Notes under the pieces: model-generated
What the model was told of the DNA's origin: nothing
Database searches by the model: none
Seen by the model: the letters and a program-made list of their open reading frames with translations, nothing else
Program-made: the position numbers and the translations under genes
DNA from: Heterobilharzia americana
Lineage: Eukaryota > Platyhelminthes > Trematoda > Strigeidida > Schistosomatidae
DNA: 64,000 nt
Reading direction: 5' to 3'
Assembly: GCA_944470555.2 (NCBI GenBank)
Contig: OX104127.1
Span: 131,379,113 to 131,443,112, forward strand
Shown here: positions 1-12,374 of the stretch, piece after piece
Position numbering within the stretch: the first letter of the stretch is position 1
Layout of the letters: the number at the start of each line of letters is the position of its first letter

Positions 1-1849
1 TCTGTTGAGCTGATGTTCATGAAAGTAACACACTAGTCAAATTTTTAACGACCTGTTCATCTATACTATTCTAACTAGTTTAATTAACATTCTTAAGCAA
101 ATATTGACCTAAACTGTCTGCTTTTCCGATATAATTATCCACAAACTATAGTAAAGTTGAAAGAAGAAAACTAGGTTCAGTAATTGCCTCATTCATATTT
201 ACTATAATATTAAAGATGTAGTCTATGGATATGGTCACTTTAAATTGCTGATAATTAAACTTTATGCTTTTTAACTATGCCAGAAAAACCGAATGCCTTA
301 CTGATGAACTATATTGGTGAATAATTCCATTCAATAACTGGATTTATAGACATCATCCAATCCGCTAGCCTTGATGGTGATCAAAGAATATCGATTGAGA
401 TATACGGCTTAGGGATTAGGCTAAGCATAACTTTATGTCATCCTGGTCGATGTATGGTTGATAGACAACCAGCTATAGTTTTCACAGTAGTAGTGAGGTA
501 TTTTTCTAATATTCCGATGACAGACTATTTCAATCTCTTTGAAAGAAAAGACAAGAAGTAATTAGAAGAAAAATTTTCTAATGATTAATTGCTTTTCTTT
601 TGTGTACTAAAAATAAAAAAATAAGATGTACAGATTTAGACCAGTATTACATACAACAGTTTTTCTGTGTTGTATTGATTAAAATGATAAGGAGAATTAT
701 TTAATTGTTGTTAGTATAGATGTACAAGACGTAATTAAAGTTGGATAGGCATTTCACATCATCGGTCGGTGGGGAAGAAATTTACGTATGACTCTAAAGA
801 TCACCTTAGAAATTAAACAACCAAACTTTCTTATTTCGGCTGAAAAAGTTATTTTTTCCTAGAATAAAGAAGTCTAACTGCTTATTATACTTATTTGCTA
901 CAAAGACCTTTAGAATTGATCGAAGTTAACAATCTTCATTGTTAGAATTATCCTACTAAGTAACTGGGATAAATGTCACTGAATCGGTTGGTAGTAAGTT
1001 GGATCAATTAGAAGAATCTTGTCATTCCTTTTCATACTGTTTCCTTACACGTTAGAATTGTTCATTTATGATGCATTTTTACTGAATAAAAATTATCTTC
1101 ACAATCTGAAGCCAGATTTTAGTTTTTAGTATTTAACAAAGTATACGCTTCTAACAGATGAACAGGTAAATCAATATAGAATCCTGTATGAAGGTGGGTT
1201 AATTCAAGTTGTTATATTTCACCATAGCATACAAAAAAGAAGTGGCATGGAAGAGAATGATATAAGAGTAGACAAAAATTTATGAAGGTAGAAGGAATCA
1301 ATGTGACAAAAACAGTACAAATTTGTGACAGTTTGATCTATTCCAAGCTATGTTAGCAGATATCTCTAACCATTGATTCTCATGATCGCAAGTACCTTAG
1401 AAAAGTAGCCTACATCTTACTGCATAATTTAGACCAACTGCTGCGGACTGCATGGATAGATTTTGAAAAGAAGAGACAACCGTTCTTTGTGAATAGTTTG
1501 AATTTTTCACTGCTTTTAGTATCGTTAAATATGCCTCACTCCACCCCCCCCCCCCAGTTATTACGTGTATTTGATAAAAAGTTCTGTGACCTGGAGGTCA
1601 ATAGTTTCAATTCTGTAATGGCTTAAGCTTCAATCAGCTGCATTTATCATTCATGCGCAGTTAAATTGACCAATAAGTTAAGCTATTAGAAAAGGCTTGA
1701 TTACTCGTGAGATAAAAGCAAAAATATTTCCACACATTGACCTAGTATTCAACATACCTCTTATCAACTCAAATTAATCCACCAACTTAAGATTGTTTTA
1801 CACAAAGGACAATGCTAAAATGAAGAGTTTTAAGTAGCACAAGGGATGA
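1..1849. other. AT-rich, nothing recognised
   Basis: No reading frame with a recognisable motif on either strand; only the C run noted separately. Confidence 0.6.
1544..1555. repeat. C homopolymer run
   Basis: Twelve C in a row; exact length is the kind of thing sequencing gets wrong. Confidence 0.8.
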
Positions 1850-2015
1850 CTATCATTATTCAGTGGCCTAGTAGAGTTAGAAGCAATCACTTCTGGATCC
1901 GAGTCTCAGTGAAAACAAAATCACTTACTAGGAGGCAGGTACATCTATCTGACGAATCCCAAATAGGAAGAAACGTGCAGCCTGGATTCCAGGTCTAGCC
2001 AGCATCTGTCATTAG
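1850..2015 (+). repeat. SINE-A copy, degenerate hammerhead
   Basis: tRNA-like stretch, then CAGGTACATCTAT and CTGACGAATCCCAAATAGGA; the core has G-to-A in CTGACGA(G) and the cleavage triplet reads CAG, so the ribozyme should be dead. Confidence 0.7.
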
Positions 2016-2235
2016 TATCAAGCTTTAAGACTGCTTACAGTGGTCAACAATGTCTACAACGTATACCACAGTAAGCTAACTACTGGATGACTACTAGACT
2101 ACCGAAGCCATGGTTCACGGCTTATGCACTCTGATTATACAGAGTGACCAAAACGTTCAAGCACCACTCTTTATACTATCTTTGGGACTGCCAGATCCTG
2201 TTGCTAACTTTCGCTTGTTAGAACCGAAGATTCAG

Positions 2236-2820
2236 TTTCGAGGTTTTGTGGGATTTATTTATTCATTTCAAGTTGATATTCATTATGAACTGACATCAGT
2301 TGGAGAACCACTGGAAACCTAGAAGCTCTATGCAGTCGTTCCGTCCTAGTATGGGACTCCTCAGTAGTGCATATAAGTGGCCCCATTAGGGGTCGTATCC
2401 AGGGCATTCAGTTTCCGTGGCTAGCACGTTACCACTGACCCATCGGATTAGCATCCAGTGACTCACACTTTTTACTTCTGCCAGTTCAACATATAGCGTG
2501 GTCCTGGGTCTTTGGCGGAGCCATGGATGCATACTGCTGAGGAGCCCTATACTTGGACGAAACAGTTGCCCAGTGCTCTCAGGTTTCCAAGGGTTCTTCG
2601 ACTGGTGTCAGTCCATGATGAATACCAATTTGCAATCAATAAATAAATCCTAACAAAACTCTAAATTGAATTACTCGAGTGCTCATTAGCGACTTGCTTC
2701 GAAATGAGATCCTCGAAGTTGTAATGAGAAGTCATGACGTGTGGGGCCAACTAAGTTAGACGTGACGACAGTTACTCAACGATAGCATTGGACAGAGGCC
2801 GCGCTACGTCAAGAACCAAA
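2236..2820. repeat. SINE-B head-to-head pair plus a further head
   Basis: 2,236-2,495 is a minus copy: tail, then hammerhead at 2,318-2,366 with GAAA changed to GGAA, then tRNA-like body. 2,500-2,650 is a plus copy with CTGAGGAG and GAAA intact but a GCC cleavage triplet. 2,690-2,820 resembles the head of SINE-B as seen at 25,745-25,860. SINE-B consensus order: head, CAGAAGTTGGAAATTGTGAA, tRNA-like region (CCCAGTGGTTGAATGGTTAA, then GGTCCTGAGTTCGATCCC), hammerhead, CTGATGTCAGTCCATGATGA tail. Confidence 0.8.
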
Positions 2821-2859
2821 GATTATGAGTATTTCATTCAAAATGATTTAACACAAATA

Positions 2860-4870
2860 TTCAAACTTTTCTAAGTAATCGTTTACCGGCTAGAAAGAGG
2901 AAGGAAGAAGAAAATTAAAGATATTTATCTAAAATGTAGCTGGTTTTTAAGATACACCACTCATGACATAGATTTCGTAGCGCGACTAAACTGCCTGCCT
3001 GTTATCTTTATAGTTTATCATAGTCATATACGTAAGAGATATGTGTTGAGTACCATAGTCACCCGAATGAATCACCGCATACTATTCCATAAATTACGAA
3101 CTTCGGATGAAACAAATATTAATTTCTACAATCAAGCATGCTGACTGAATCGTATGCATAAATCTCAATTAGGCTAACTTATAGGTTAGTTCACATAAAA
3201 GTGAAGGACAAAATTCACGACATAATTAATCCCTAGAATTAAAAAGTCTCAGCCCCTAAAAATAAGTATACTCAAAAGGATTAATCAGAAAAACGGAATG
3301 AAGCATGTACGTATTCACTATTTACTTGAATGAAACAATCGTTAAGTATTCTAGATTTTAACTGACAATTAATTGTGAACTGAATCTATTTTAAAGTAAG
3401 AACAAAAGTCTAATTCATAAGCTTTAATCTTCACTAGACCATATACTGTACAGTCTTCTGTTCAATTTTCTACTTCTAATCGGTGAAACAAAATAGTTTA
3501 AAATAGTCTAAACTTCTTATGATGGTTCATGTAGAAATTCTCAAAACAACTATGTATGTATGTTGGAGTACACCGTTATTAATTATATGAACGGTACATT
3601 TGATCAAATGTCTCAAAACATTCATGATACTGCTTCAAATTATTTCAATTATAAGACAACCAGATGCTTCACATATATGTTTGCGTTCAATGTTTTATGC
3701 AAGATTTGTTTGTATAAGCGCACTGAATAGACTTTTTCCCTTTCAACATGCACTGCGTATTCCGACTTTCAATGACTACAAATTTGAAGGTTTTTAAGCT
3801 GTTCATTATGTGTATTTTGTTGAAGTGAACAGTAACGATAGATTTAAATAAGAATTGACTATACTTAGCGCCTATTTACGACAACTTCATTTTCACCTGT
3901 TCAGGATTATAGCGATTAAATCTTTTAAGTAGTATCTTCTCTCTGCATTAACCATATTTTTGGGGGATAAAATCGGAGGGAATCTATATTATTGTCTACT
4001 TTTCCCATCAGAAACCATGAACCATTATGAAAAGGCTTTTACGCTTTAACAGACTTTAACATTTCGATGAATCTGCTTAAAATGAGTAAGCAAAGCCAAA
4101 ATATTTGCGTCTAAATAATTAACCAACCCATTTCTTACGTATCCAAACCGAAGAGGAGACCTAAAATAATTATGAAGCTAAACAACCGAAGATAATGTGT
4201 ATAACTATTAATGCAATGTGATCCAATGATGAACTAAATATCCTGGATGTTCGACGTATTACCCTCAACTGAACCAGTTCACTAAATTTGAATATATTAA
4301 CATTCAACAGCAAAGATTGACTGAACTAAGGGAGGCGAAAAATTTTATTTACTTTTGCTGAAAAAGATGTATAAAATACCATTATAAGCTGACTGGATGA
4401 GCCATTATAAAAATGCAACAGTACTTCATGGTCTAATGAATTGATTATGTCAAAAATGTTGGCAGTAGAAGTGATGCAGCTTTACAATGTTGTTGTAATT
4501 AGGCAACTATTCAAGTTGGAAGAGTGTCAAGGATAACTTATAATCAAATAACCCGGGTAACAGGAGACTACATTGACTTAATAAAAGCCTGGTTACCTGT
4601 TCATTATACTGCAAACATAGATTTACCAATAATGCATATTTATTCGACAATAAAGGATTAACTCAGTATTAAGTTTCTCATTTAATGTAAAATGATATTT
4701 ATAGTTATTCATCGTTTAGGTTATTATTACCCCAAAATTCTTTTCAATATCCCAAAATAAAACGATAAAGCCTTAATGAATCATCTCTTTTTGTGGGACT
4801 GAAATGGCGCACTTTTGATTTCAACTCAATATTTTCGTCTAGAAAGTGTGCATAAAACGCGAAACAATAA
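2860..4870. other. AT-rich, nothing recognised
   Basis: Scattered short frames (for example 3,600-3,797) without motifs or splice context. Confidence 0.6.
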
Positions 4871-4879
4871 TAAAAGTGA

Positions 4880-5185
4880 AAAAATATACGAAAAAGTATT
4901 GTAGTGGGTGTTGCTGATAAGAATGGATATAAGTAGTATATGTTGAGAGGGTGGCAGAATCATAGGGAATTACCAGCAATGGGTGAGGATTCTGCCAAGA
5001 GAAACGCAAGAGACAAGGCAGGAGTATGAAGAGCAAATTAAGAGAGAAGCAGAAGAGGAAATGAAGTACATTTTGCAAATGACAGTTTTAGTGCAAGATG
5101 TATCACATTTAACGACCACTGTCCCTCTGTCTGACCATAGACATTCTTTTCTTCGTGCCTGTCTTTTGCTTCTTTCAGTATTGCT
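4880..5185 (+). repeat. Unclassified dispersed repeat with coding-like core (copy 1)
   Basis: A Glu/Lys-rich reading frame, ILPRETQETRQEYEEQIKRE then AEEEMKYILQ, TVLVQDVSHLTTTVPL, runs from about 4,975 and is nearly identical to the inverted copy at 22.0-22.4 kb. I do not recognise the family. It could be a worn exon of a duplicated gene or part of an autonomous element. No start or splice signals decide this. Confidence 0.6.
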
Positions 5186-5189
5186 GAAA

Positions 5190-6720
5190 GATATAAGCAG
5201 TCGTTTATCTTCGAGTATCATCAAATAAATCATAGATTTGGCTATAACAGATGGTGTTTTTTCTGTGCCTTATAAAGCAGCTTCTCAATACAACACGTGG
5301 ATAAATTCTTCTTATGAATTACAACGATTCACCTGTCACAATTTTTCACCATTAGTCAGTGTTTTTCAACGGGAAACCTACAAACAGCTATTCTGAACAA
5401 CTATAACTACTCAGATGGGATGAATTGCAGTATAAACTGTCCTGTAAATTTATCTATGAATGCTTATGATATCCTCTCAATTATTATACTGGACAGAGTG
5501 GATTAGTCTATACTCAGTGAGAACACCATCACTCACCGGTATATCTAGAAACGAGTTACGGATCACACTACTAGCCACTGATGAGCAAATCGTACTTAAA
5601 TGTCCAATAAACTGTTCATCCAAACATGATCTACCTTATATTATTGATGGAGGGTCAAGCACTCATTTTCAAACAGTTTTAATCACAGAAGGATTCTAAC
5701 AGCAGTCACTGAACATTGAATACCTCTTTCATTGTAGTTTGATATCTTTCATAAACTCTTACTCTCGACAACTTTTGCAATTCAACAAAGGGTATTTACT
5801 TCCCGTCATTCATATGTTACCAGTGTACTGCTTATTCCGGAATCCAAACTTCGTCACATTACTGCTTTCGATTATTTCTGTCACTGGAAAAAGTTAAACT
5901 GCTAGTTTCTGTCCCGTAGGTTGAATAGGTATACTAATTAGAGTGTCAGAACACTAAGCAAGTCAACTATTTAATGCCAAACGGTGTTTTATGTTCTACT
6001 TAATGACGCGTTAAAAGTATATTATTCCTTGGTTATTTGCAACTACTTTACAAAACTATGCTAGAAAAGGTTCAAACATAAATGTCATTGTAAAAAATTA
6101 TTTGTTGGTGTGACACCAACCTTCAACTACAGAATTCCTTCATTCATTCAAAATATCTACATTACTGTTCCTTGATTAACATGGACTTTTTTAAACTATG
6201 CAGAAATCATTTTTATGTATCTTTACCCCAAGAACATATTTTTAAAAGGTGAGAAGTTTGTGTAGACATTCTTATTGATTCATCAATACCCTGAAAATTT
6301 TTTTTAAGATACTAATGTTGTTTTCATACGACTTGTCCATAAGTGGGCATTAACGGAAAACAAAACAAAAAGGCAATAACAATACTTAAAGATGTAGGAG
6401 ACTTTTCTTAAATTAAGGAGACAAATTTCGTCCCATTCTATTTATGGCTAGTATAGTAATAATAATAATAATATTGTAGGTATCTTTATCAAATTTCCTA
6501 TCAGTAAAGTATAGTGAAAACCCCATATTGAGAGAAAAATCTATGAGAATGATTCATCCTAATCCTGCTCTCATCGTATCTGCTGCACAAGTCAAGGTTA
6601 TGACTTGATAAGGGTAAACACTAAAGTTGACTCGACATTGGACGTCACATATTACAAGTCGAAAATAAAAATGGTACATTGATTGAAACTTGGAATTTAT
6701 GTTAAGCTTTTAATGTTATG
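5190..6720. other. No gene recognised
   Basis: A 79-residue frame at 5,460-5,699 and the stretch before it have ordinary-looking composition but no motif I can name; they may belong to the repeat just upstream. Confidence 0.5.
6456..6475. repeat. (TAA)n microsatellite
   Basis: Short AATAATAATAAT run; no LINE sequence ends here, unlike the (TAA)n tails at 14.8 and 17.6 kb. Confidence 0.8.
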
Positions 6721-6852
6721 AGTGATTCACTCTAGCAACTACTGAAACAATCAATCAAATTAATTTATTTATGAAAAAGCTTCCATTCCAGACAAATGAG
6801 AGAAAACTAGTTAGTTATTTTCAGTGTTTGCCAGGGTGGCATTTAAAGTCAA
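6721..6852. repeat. Foldback/MITE family copy 1
   Basis: Terminal arms CTCTAGCAACTACTGAAACA and TGTTTGCCAGGGTGGCATTT; consensus arms of the family are GTGACTTTAAAGGCCACCCT and AGCAACTGCTGAAA. About 130 bp with no coding capacity. Confidence 0.65.
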
Positions 6853-7322
6853 CCCTACACTGTATATCACATGACCTTAACCCACACAGTAATACTACAT
6901 AAAGCAAACAAAAATGCATTGATGTCATTACTCATACCACAGTGAGGTAAAATACACAACTGAAATTATGCATAAAATTTATCATATTGGAAGTTCATTT
7001 ATATGAATGAATGTTCATGTATGTGGTCAAAGTCAACGATAAAAAATCAATAAGGTATCAATCTTCACAGCCAGTTAGATGTAATTTAATGAGACCAAAA
7101 ACGCTTAGAAAACTGATTGTGCAACTATTTTCCTGAAAAACGATGCACATAAGATTCAATAAACAGAAGGATGTGAAACAGTTGCATTTACTTACTTACT
7201 GCAGTTGACTTTCGTAAAAATTTACTTGGTTGTGACTAGTTTAGAAGTAGAGATATGAGAAGCATGCAAAAAAAGTTTACCATGGCGACCATAAAGTAAG
7301 GTGACACACTGGCATTCACAAG

Positions 7323-7463
7323 GGCGACTTTAAATGCCATCCTAGCAATTGTTGAAGTAACCAATTAGGCTTCTATATTTTATAAAAAGCTATATTTCAA
7401 GCCAGAGTACAGAAACTTGGTTGATTATTTCAGCAGTTGTCCAGGTGGCCTTTAAAGTTGCCC
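7323..7463. repeat. Foldback/MITE family copy 2
   Basis: GCGACTTTAAATGCCATCCT at the left and CAGGTGGCCTTTAAAGTTGC at the right, with GCTTCTATATTTTATAAAAA in the middle. Same layout as the other copies. Confidence 0.75.
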
Positions 7464-7529
7464 ACATTTCATTGTCTCACAACCTCGAAATAGGTAATCA
7501 CCATATACTAACTGTTTGATACTTGTAAT

Positions 7530-7795
7530 TTCCCGCTGTCACACAGGGTCAAATTGCCCCACCTCTGTTGGCAGTTGGGCTCCTATGCGGATGACTCGAT
7601 GCTGTCAGATATTCATGGTGTTATATTCATCTTGTCGATTAGCAGAGGAATCCCAGACACACTTTTCGTCCTCTTTAAATCTCAATGAGATCAATATCAC
7701 TCGTTGATGTGCAGGTACATCCCATGACGAATCCCAAATGTGAAGAAACGCTATCCTAAATTCCACTGCTAGTCACCAAGATGAATAAAATATCA
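7530..7795. repeat. SINE-A pieces, inverted then forward, broken hammerheads
   Basis: 7,530-7,680 carries an inverted SINE-A head and a remnant of an inverted hammerhead (TTTCGTCCT near 7,651). 7,700-7,795 carries a forward hammerhead in which the first core base is changed (ATGACGA in place of CTGACGA) while GAAA and the ATC triplet remain. The forward copy runs on into the complete unit that follows. Confidence 0.65.
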
Positions 7796-8075
7796 TGAAT
7801 ATCCCTCACTATCGAGGCATCTGCATAAGACTCCATTGCCCAACAGAGGTGGCACAATTCGACCCTGTATAGCAACGGTAAACTACTGGCATCAAAGAAC
7901 AACTGATACTCGTCCCACAAGGGGTGGCTGTCTTGCCCCACTGGCCTGTAACATAACTTTTGAGTTTGAGTCCCAGTGGGAACAACATCACCCACTGAGG
8001 TGCAGGTACATACATCTGACGAGTCCCAAATAGGACGAAACGCGTGTCCTGGATTCTATTGCTAATCACTAATAG
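7796..8075 (+). repeat. SINE-A unit
   Basis: Head segment from CTCACTATCGAGGCATC, degenerate tRNA-like region, the conserved GTGGGAACAACATCA stretch, then a hammerhead with intact core. With the broken hammerhead just upstream it forms a hammerhead-unit-hammerhead dimer; the distance between the two cleavage points (7,755 and 8,048) is 293 nt. Confidence 0.75.
8008..8058 (+). ncRNA. Hammerhead ribozyme, SINE-A type (core intact, weak stem I)
   Basis: CTGACGAG, stem II GTCC/GGAC, GAAA and GTC cleavage triplet (cleavage after 8,048) are all present. Stem I reads ATACAT against CTGGAT, leaving two mismatches, including the closing pair, so activity may be low. Confidence 0.75.
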
Positions 8076-8309
8076 GAAAATAACATCATGCGCAAAACCT
8101 GTCAAGCAGAACAAGGTATAAAATGTCAGTATAGGCGGAAGATTACCACACAAGTAGGTGTGTTTGAATGGCTTGAAAAATGCCCAAAACCAATAAAGGA
8201 TGGCATGTTTTCTGGAGTAGAAAACACTGCCTGTATACACAATACTTAGATCAATATGTATACTCTAAATCACCAAACGGTTGTAAGAATGTTAGTTTAG
8301 TAGAAAACT

Positions 8310-8475
8310 GTGGATCATTGTTCTCTAACCCAATGGTTGAATGCTTAACACGCTCACCGTGAAATGAGAAGGTCTCGAGTTCCTTCCTTGTTGAAGTCGT
8401 GGGTGCGTGCTTCTAAGGAGTCACATAATGAAACTGGTGTCAGACCATGATGAATACTACCTTAAAAATGAAATC
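8310..8475 (+). repeat. SINE-B single copy, broken hammerhead
   Basis: tRNA-like region (CCCAATGGTTGAATGCTTAA), GAGAAGGTCTCGAGTTCC, then TTCTAAGGAGTCACATAATG and directly GAAACTGGTGTCAGACCATG: most of the hammerhead stem II to cleavage site is deleted. Confidence 0.7.
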
Positions 8476-8771
8476 CATATCAACTTCAAACACTGTACGG
8501 ACATTCCATGTCCCCATGTTTACCTTTGCTTTCATCGAGAGAAGACACATCGGCCAATTGGCTTCCCGAAGGCTTTCACCAACTGGCGTCATTTCGCCTC
8601 TCCGATTCCAGCGAGGAATAATTTTGTTATTATTTCTTATATATCGTCTGTGCTTTCAAGTTTCTTTAGCGACTGGATTGGTTTTACGGGGTAGGACGAC
8701 TAGCCCTACCCCTATGCCCAACCTTCCCTCTTTATCCGGGCCTAGGACGGCTAGTAAACTAGTGAACTAGC

Positions 8772-9036
8772 AGAAAGTGGAGATGAATTGAGCATACACT
8801 GAGAAGACCGTTTGGAGACATCATGTGTCATGCCAGGTGGTTGAGTAGAACCCAAATGGGAAACGACGACGTGTCCGAGAGTGACATGAAGGAGGAGAGC
8901 GTGTGAGGAAGAAATGAAAGCTTGTGGGCAGTCGTGGAGCCAGGTTCAAAAGACTGCAGAGAAGATAGTGAAATGGTGATGTACTATTGAAGCCTTATGT
9001 TCCACCAGGAACCCAAAGGACAAACACAGAAAATAA
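8772..9036 (+). mobile_element. RTE-like LINE 3'-end fragment
   Basis: AGAAAGTGGAGATGA, GGAAATGGGAA-type blocks, GGAGAGCGTGTGAGGAAGAA and CTTATGTTCCACCAGGAACC match the last ~260 bp of the 13-14.8 kb LINE at clearly lower identity. A GC-rich block just upstream (8,695-8,760, CCTACCCCTATGCCCAACC) is foreign to that element and probably a piece of another repeat. Confidence 0.75.
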
Positions 9037-9294
9037 TAATCAACTTCAAACAGCAAGAAATTATGTGTTGTGGGATAGTTTTGCTTTAAATGTCAAGTCT
9101 GTAAGACTTTTGACTTGTTTTCTATTGCCTAAAGTTGAATGAAACGGGAATACAGAGCTTACAGTTTATACTGTTTATCAAGGAGTCGTCCACCTTTATG
9201 TTAAACCACAACGTATGACCATAACTCTAACACCCTAGACGCTGACATTTAATTTTAAGTGAATTAAAACTCCCCTTTAGGTCATAAAACAAAA

Positions 9295-9360
9295 AAAGGT
9301 CAGCTAGTTTGTCCTTTTGTCAGGGCTTGGGCTGATAAGAGAACAAACTACCTGACCTTT
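9295..9360. repeat. Isolated hairpin
   Basis: AAAGGTCAGCTAGTTTGT (from 9,296) pairs with ACAAACTACCTGACCTTT (to 9,360) with one or two mismatches and a ~30-nt loop. No neighbouring gene end, so not a terminator call. Confidence 0.5.
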
Positions 9361-10737
9361 CATTGTTGCATTACTTTAGTATCTGATAAATAAAAATCGA
9401 ATGAGCTTAATCATGGCTTTTTAAATCCGATTTGTAGACTGTTGGGGGTTTATCCTTTTTTGAAAACTAACCGTAGAAGCATATAAAGGTCGCGATTCCT
9501 TAGTCAGTTAAAATGAAGTTTTCTTTCACCACAAAACCCCCATTATTTTACACATGAAATGAAAAACAAAATTTTCTATTTCTTTAGTCCACCAAAAATC
9601 ATTAAAAAGTTTATTCGTTTCTCACCAATCATTGCAAGGTCACCGACCGGGTTGCTCAGTCTCAACACCAATTTTCTTTTCTACCTGTTATTTTTCTGCA
9701 TCAATTGAATATGTGCTGAAACCAGGAAACATTCAGTTACTCAAAGAACCTACTTTAGTAACCTGAAGGAGGCTGATATTATTCAAACACGCTAGCATGA
9801 TGCACGAAACGGATAGACTTTTCTTTCAACAAGAGGCTTATTATGTTTGTCTTGGAATAGGTTTCATTCTATCAGAATATAAACGATTCTACAATTAACA
9901 CTGTCGTAAGAATTTAGAATAACGTGTCTGTCGACATAGTCAACAGTTTTCTAACCGATCACCATCATTGTCAATGAGAGGCGAGTGTCTTTATACGTTC
10001 ACTAGTTATGCTGCTTACAAAATTCAGTACATCCTGAAGGTTTACACTATCCTGTTATTTAAAACCTGATTACAAAACTTTTAGAATTAACAAAATCTCC
10101 ATCTGAAATGCAATAAGTTGTCTAAAATATTTGGATTTTGTATTATATAAATTTCTAATGGATAAAAATGCAAATCATCAACAATGAAGAAATACTGACT
10201 AACTCATAAAAGTATATGTTTATGTTGTCAAAGTTCGCTTGGATCTCGTTGAATCTTTAATCAAATATAGTAAAATGACAATCATGTAAGACAAATTCCT
10301 CAGGTGTTATGACTATGGGTAAATCGTAGATGATTTGTATGAAAGTATCCAAATATATAAATATACACAGAGAAACACTGAGCAGTTGCATATACATAAA
10401 AACTCCAAATCTTAAAACTTTCCCCCTTCTAACCATTGTTCATTGGTTTTCTGTCCACTGATAGAATAAATATGATTCATCGATCTGGAATCGCCAAGAC
10501 GTTCAACGTATTACAAAATATAACAAGTTTCAGAGTCCAGTTGAAATGAATTTAAAATAGTGTCTTCTTCTTGGTAGCTTTGCCTTGATATAAGCAGTGA
10601 AACTCCATTTGTTTCTTTCCTACCTAATGATAACCCATACTATCACCCGAAATCTTAACTCAGGAATATTTTAACCTGCTTATTCAGTTAAATTATTTCA
10701 TTGATCATCAGACTTATGATATTGTAGTTTATTTGGT
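9361..10737. other. AT-rich, nothing recognised
   Basis: No motif, repeat family or long frame seen. Confidence 0.6.
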
Positions 10738-10880
10738 GTTCCTAGCAGTGGAATCTAGGATCTACATCTCGTTCCATTTGGGACCCAATCAGCTGGAAGT
10801 CCCACTCAAATCAAGGACCAACTACTTCAAAAGTTATGGCGTTATCCACTAGACTTTAGATTCGCTACAGTCACCTTTAA
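10738..10880 (-). repeat. SINE-A copy with internal deletion
   Basis: Minus-strand tRNA-like segment (GTGGATAACGCC then TTTGAAGTAGTTGGTCC) followed directly by a degenerate hammerhead (CAGCTGATTGGGTCCCAAAT). The segment that normally separates the two is missing. Confidence 0.6.
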
Positions 10881-11399
10881 GTCAAAGGTATCACCCATTA
10901 TCCATTAACCGACACTTTAAATTTTCGGCAAATATTATTATTATTATCGGTTTCTGTTGGAGTATACGGTCCTTGAACTGGTGCTTCTACACTGTCTCAA
11001 GTTTCATTATGATGCAGTTTGCTTGCTTATGATTTGTCCATCCCGTATCACCTCATAATCATTTTCATCATAGCAAACGGAATAAGAGTTTCAGAATCGA
11101 ATGAGCCCATCTTGATTTCTCAGCTTCCCTTTATATGCGAACGGTTTAATATAAATATAAAGTTAGTATGGATTAGAATCGGTAACATAATTTTGTGTGA
11201 GTACAGGGTAAATGTAAACAGTGAGGAAGTTTAAATGAAACTAGCAGAATAAAATAAAGAATATGTATGTATTATTATATGTATTTGAAAAGATGCTGGA
11301 GTTTTAGCAGAGGTTTTAAAACACAATAATGTTAAAAATAATTGTAAGAAACCTCCCCACATGGCAACAAAGTGGAAAGTAATAGGGTAGTTTGATGTC

Positions 11400-11810
11400 T
11401 ATGGGGATTTCGCTTTTCAGGTTGTGTTCACCATGCATTGACATCAGTTGAAGAACCATTAGAAAGCTGAAAGAACTAAACAGCTGTTTCGTCCTAGTAC
11501 TGGAGTCCTCAGCAGTATGCACTCACGACCTTGTCATGGATTGAAACTAAGACCTTCGTGTTTCAGTAGCGCTATATCGCGAATTAAAAGAACCGGAAAA
11601 CTGTGAACCATTAAACTCTGACCCAGTGACTAAATGGTTAACGCTTTCGCCATGACAGTCCTAAATTCGATCCCTGGTGAGATCGTGCGTGTATATTGCT
11701 AAAGAGTCCCATATCAGAACAAAACAGCTGTCTATTACTCCAGGGTTTTCAATGGTTCTTCAGATGATGTCAGTCAATGATGAATGCAACTTTAGAGGTA
11801 AATATTATAT
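11400..11810. repeat. SINE-B head-to-head pair
   Basis: Minus copy 11,400-11,575 has a hammerhead (about 11,487-11,532) with CTGAGGA and GAAA but a mismatched first stem II pair. Plus copy 11,585-11,810 has the full tRNA-like region and a decayed hammerhead (CTAAAGAG, CAAAAC). The heads meet at about 11,580. Confidence 0.8.
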
Positions 11811-12094
11811 TGAGTAATTCGTTTGGAACAGGTAAGGACAACAAAAGATATGTCCACAAATAATGTAAGAACAAAGAACTTAACCGAGTTGATTAAGAGA
11901 GTACTCTCTGCAATAATGCTAAACAGATGAAAATAAGCAAAATTCTCTAATGAATGGCATAATTATTAGTATCTGAAACAAACAATTTAAATTACATATA
12001 GAGTTATATCAGCAGTGGATGAAGGCAATAGTTAGGATAAAAGATAATTAATAATGAATATAAATTGCCAACTAGACTTGTTACACAAGAGGTG

Positions 12095-12260
12095 ACTATC
12101 GTGCTCCAGTGGCACAGTGGACTACGCATTTGCATTTGAAGCAGTGGATACTGGGTTTGAGTCCCAGTGAAAATAACATCACCCACTTAGGTGCAGATAC
12201 ATCCAACCGGTGAGTCCCAAATGAAATGAAACACGCGTCGTGGATTCCTCTGGTAGTCAC
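12095..12260 (+). repeat. SINE-A copy, degenerate hammerhead
   Basis: tRNA-like head (CTCCAGTGGCACAGTGGACTA), GAGTCCCAGTGAAAATAACA, then CCGGTGAGTCCCAAATGAAA in place of the hammerhead core and TGGATTCC at the 3' side. Core bases are lost. Confidence 0.65.
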
Positions 12261-12374
12261 CAGCATGAATATGTCAACTATACAGTTAATGATCACACTT
12301 ATATCAGGATTTACCGACTACTGACTCAAATGTAGACAGGGACTCGATAGAGAAGTAATTACAATAATCTAGCA

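Noticed and set aside
4983..5228. Host exon encoding a coiled-coil protein
   Set aside because: The same sequence is present inverted at 22.0-22.4 kb, so it is treated as a dispersed repeat until a transcript shows otherwise.
7809..8240. 143-residue minus-strand open frame, the longest in the left half
   Set aside because: It lies across the SINE-A unit and its hammerhead on the opposite strand and has no domain; a shadow of the repeat.
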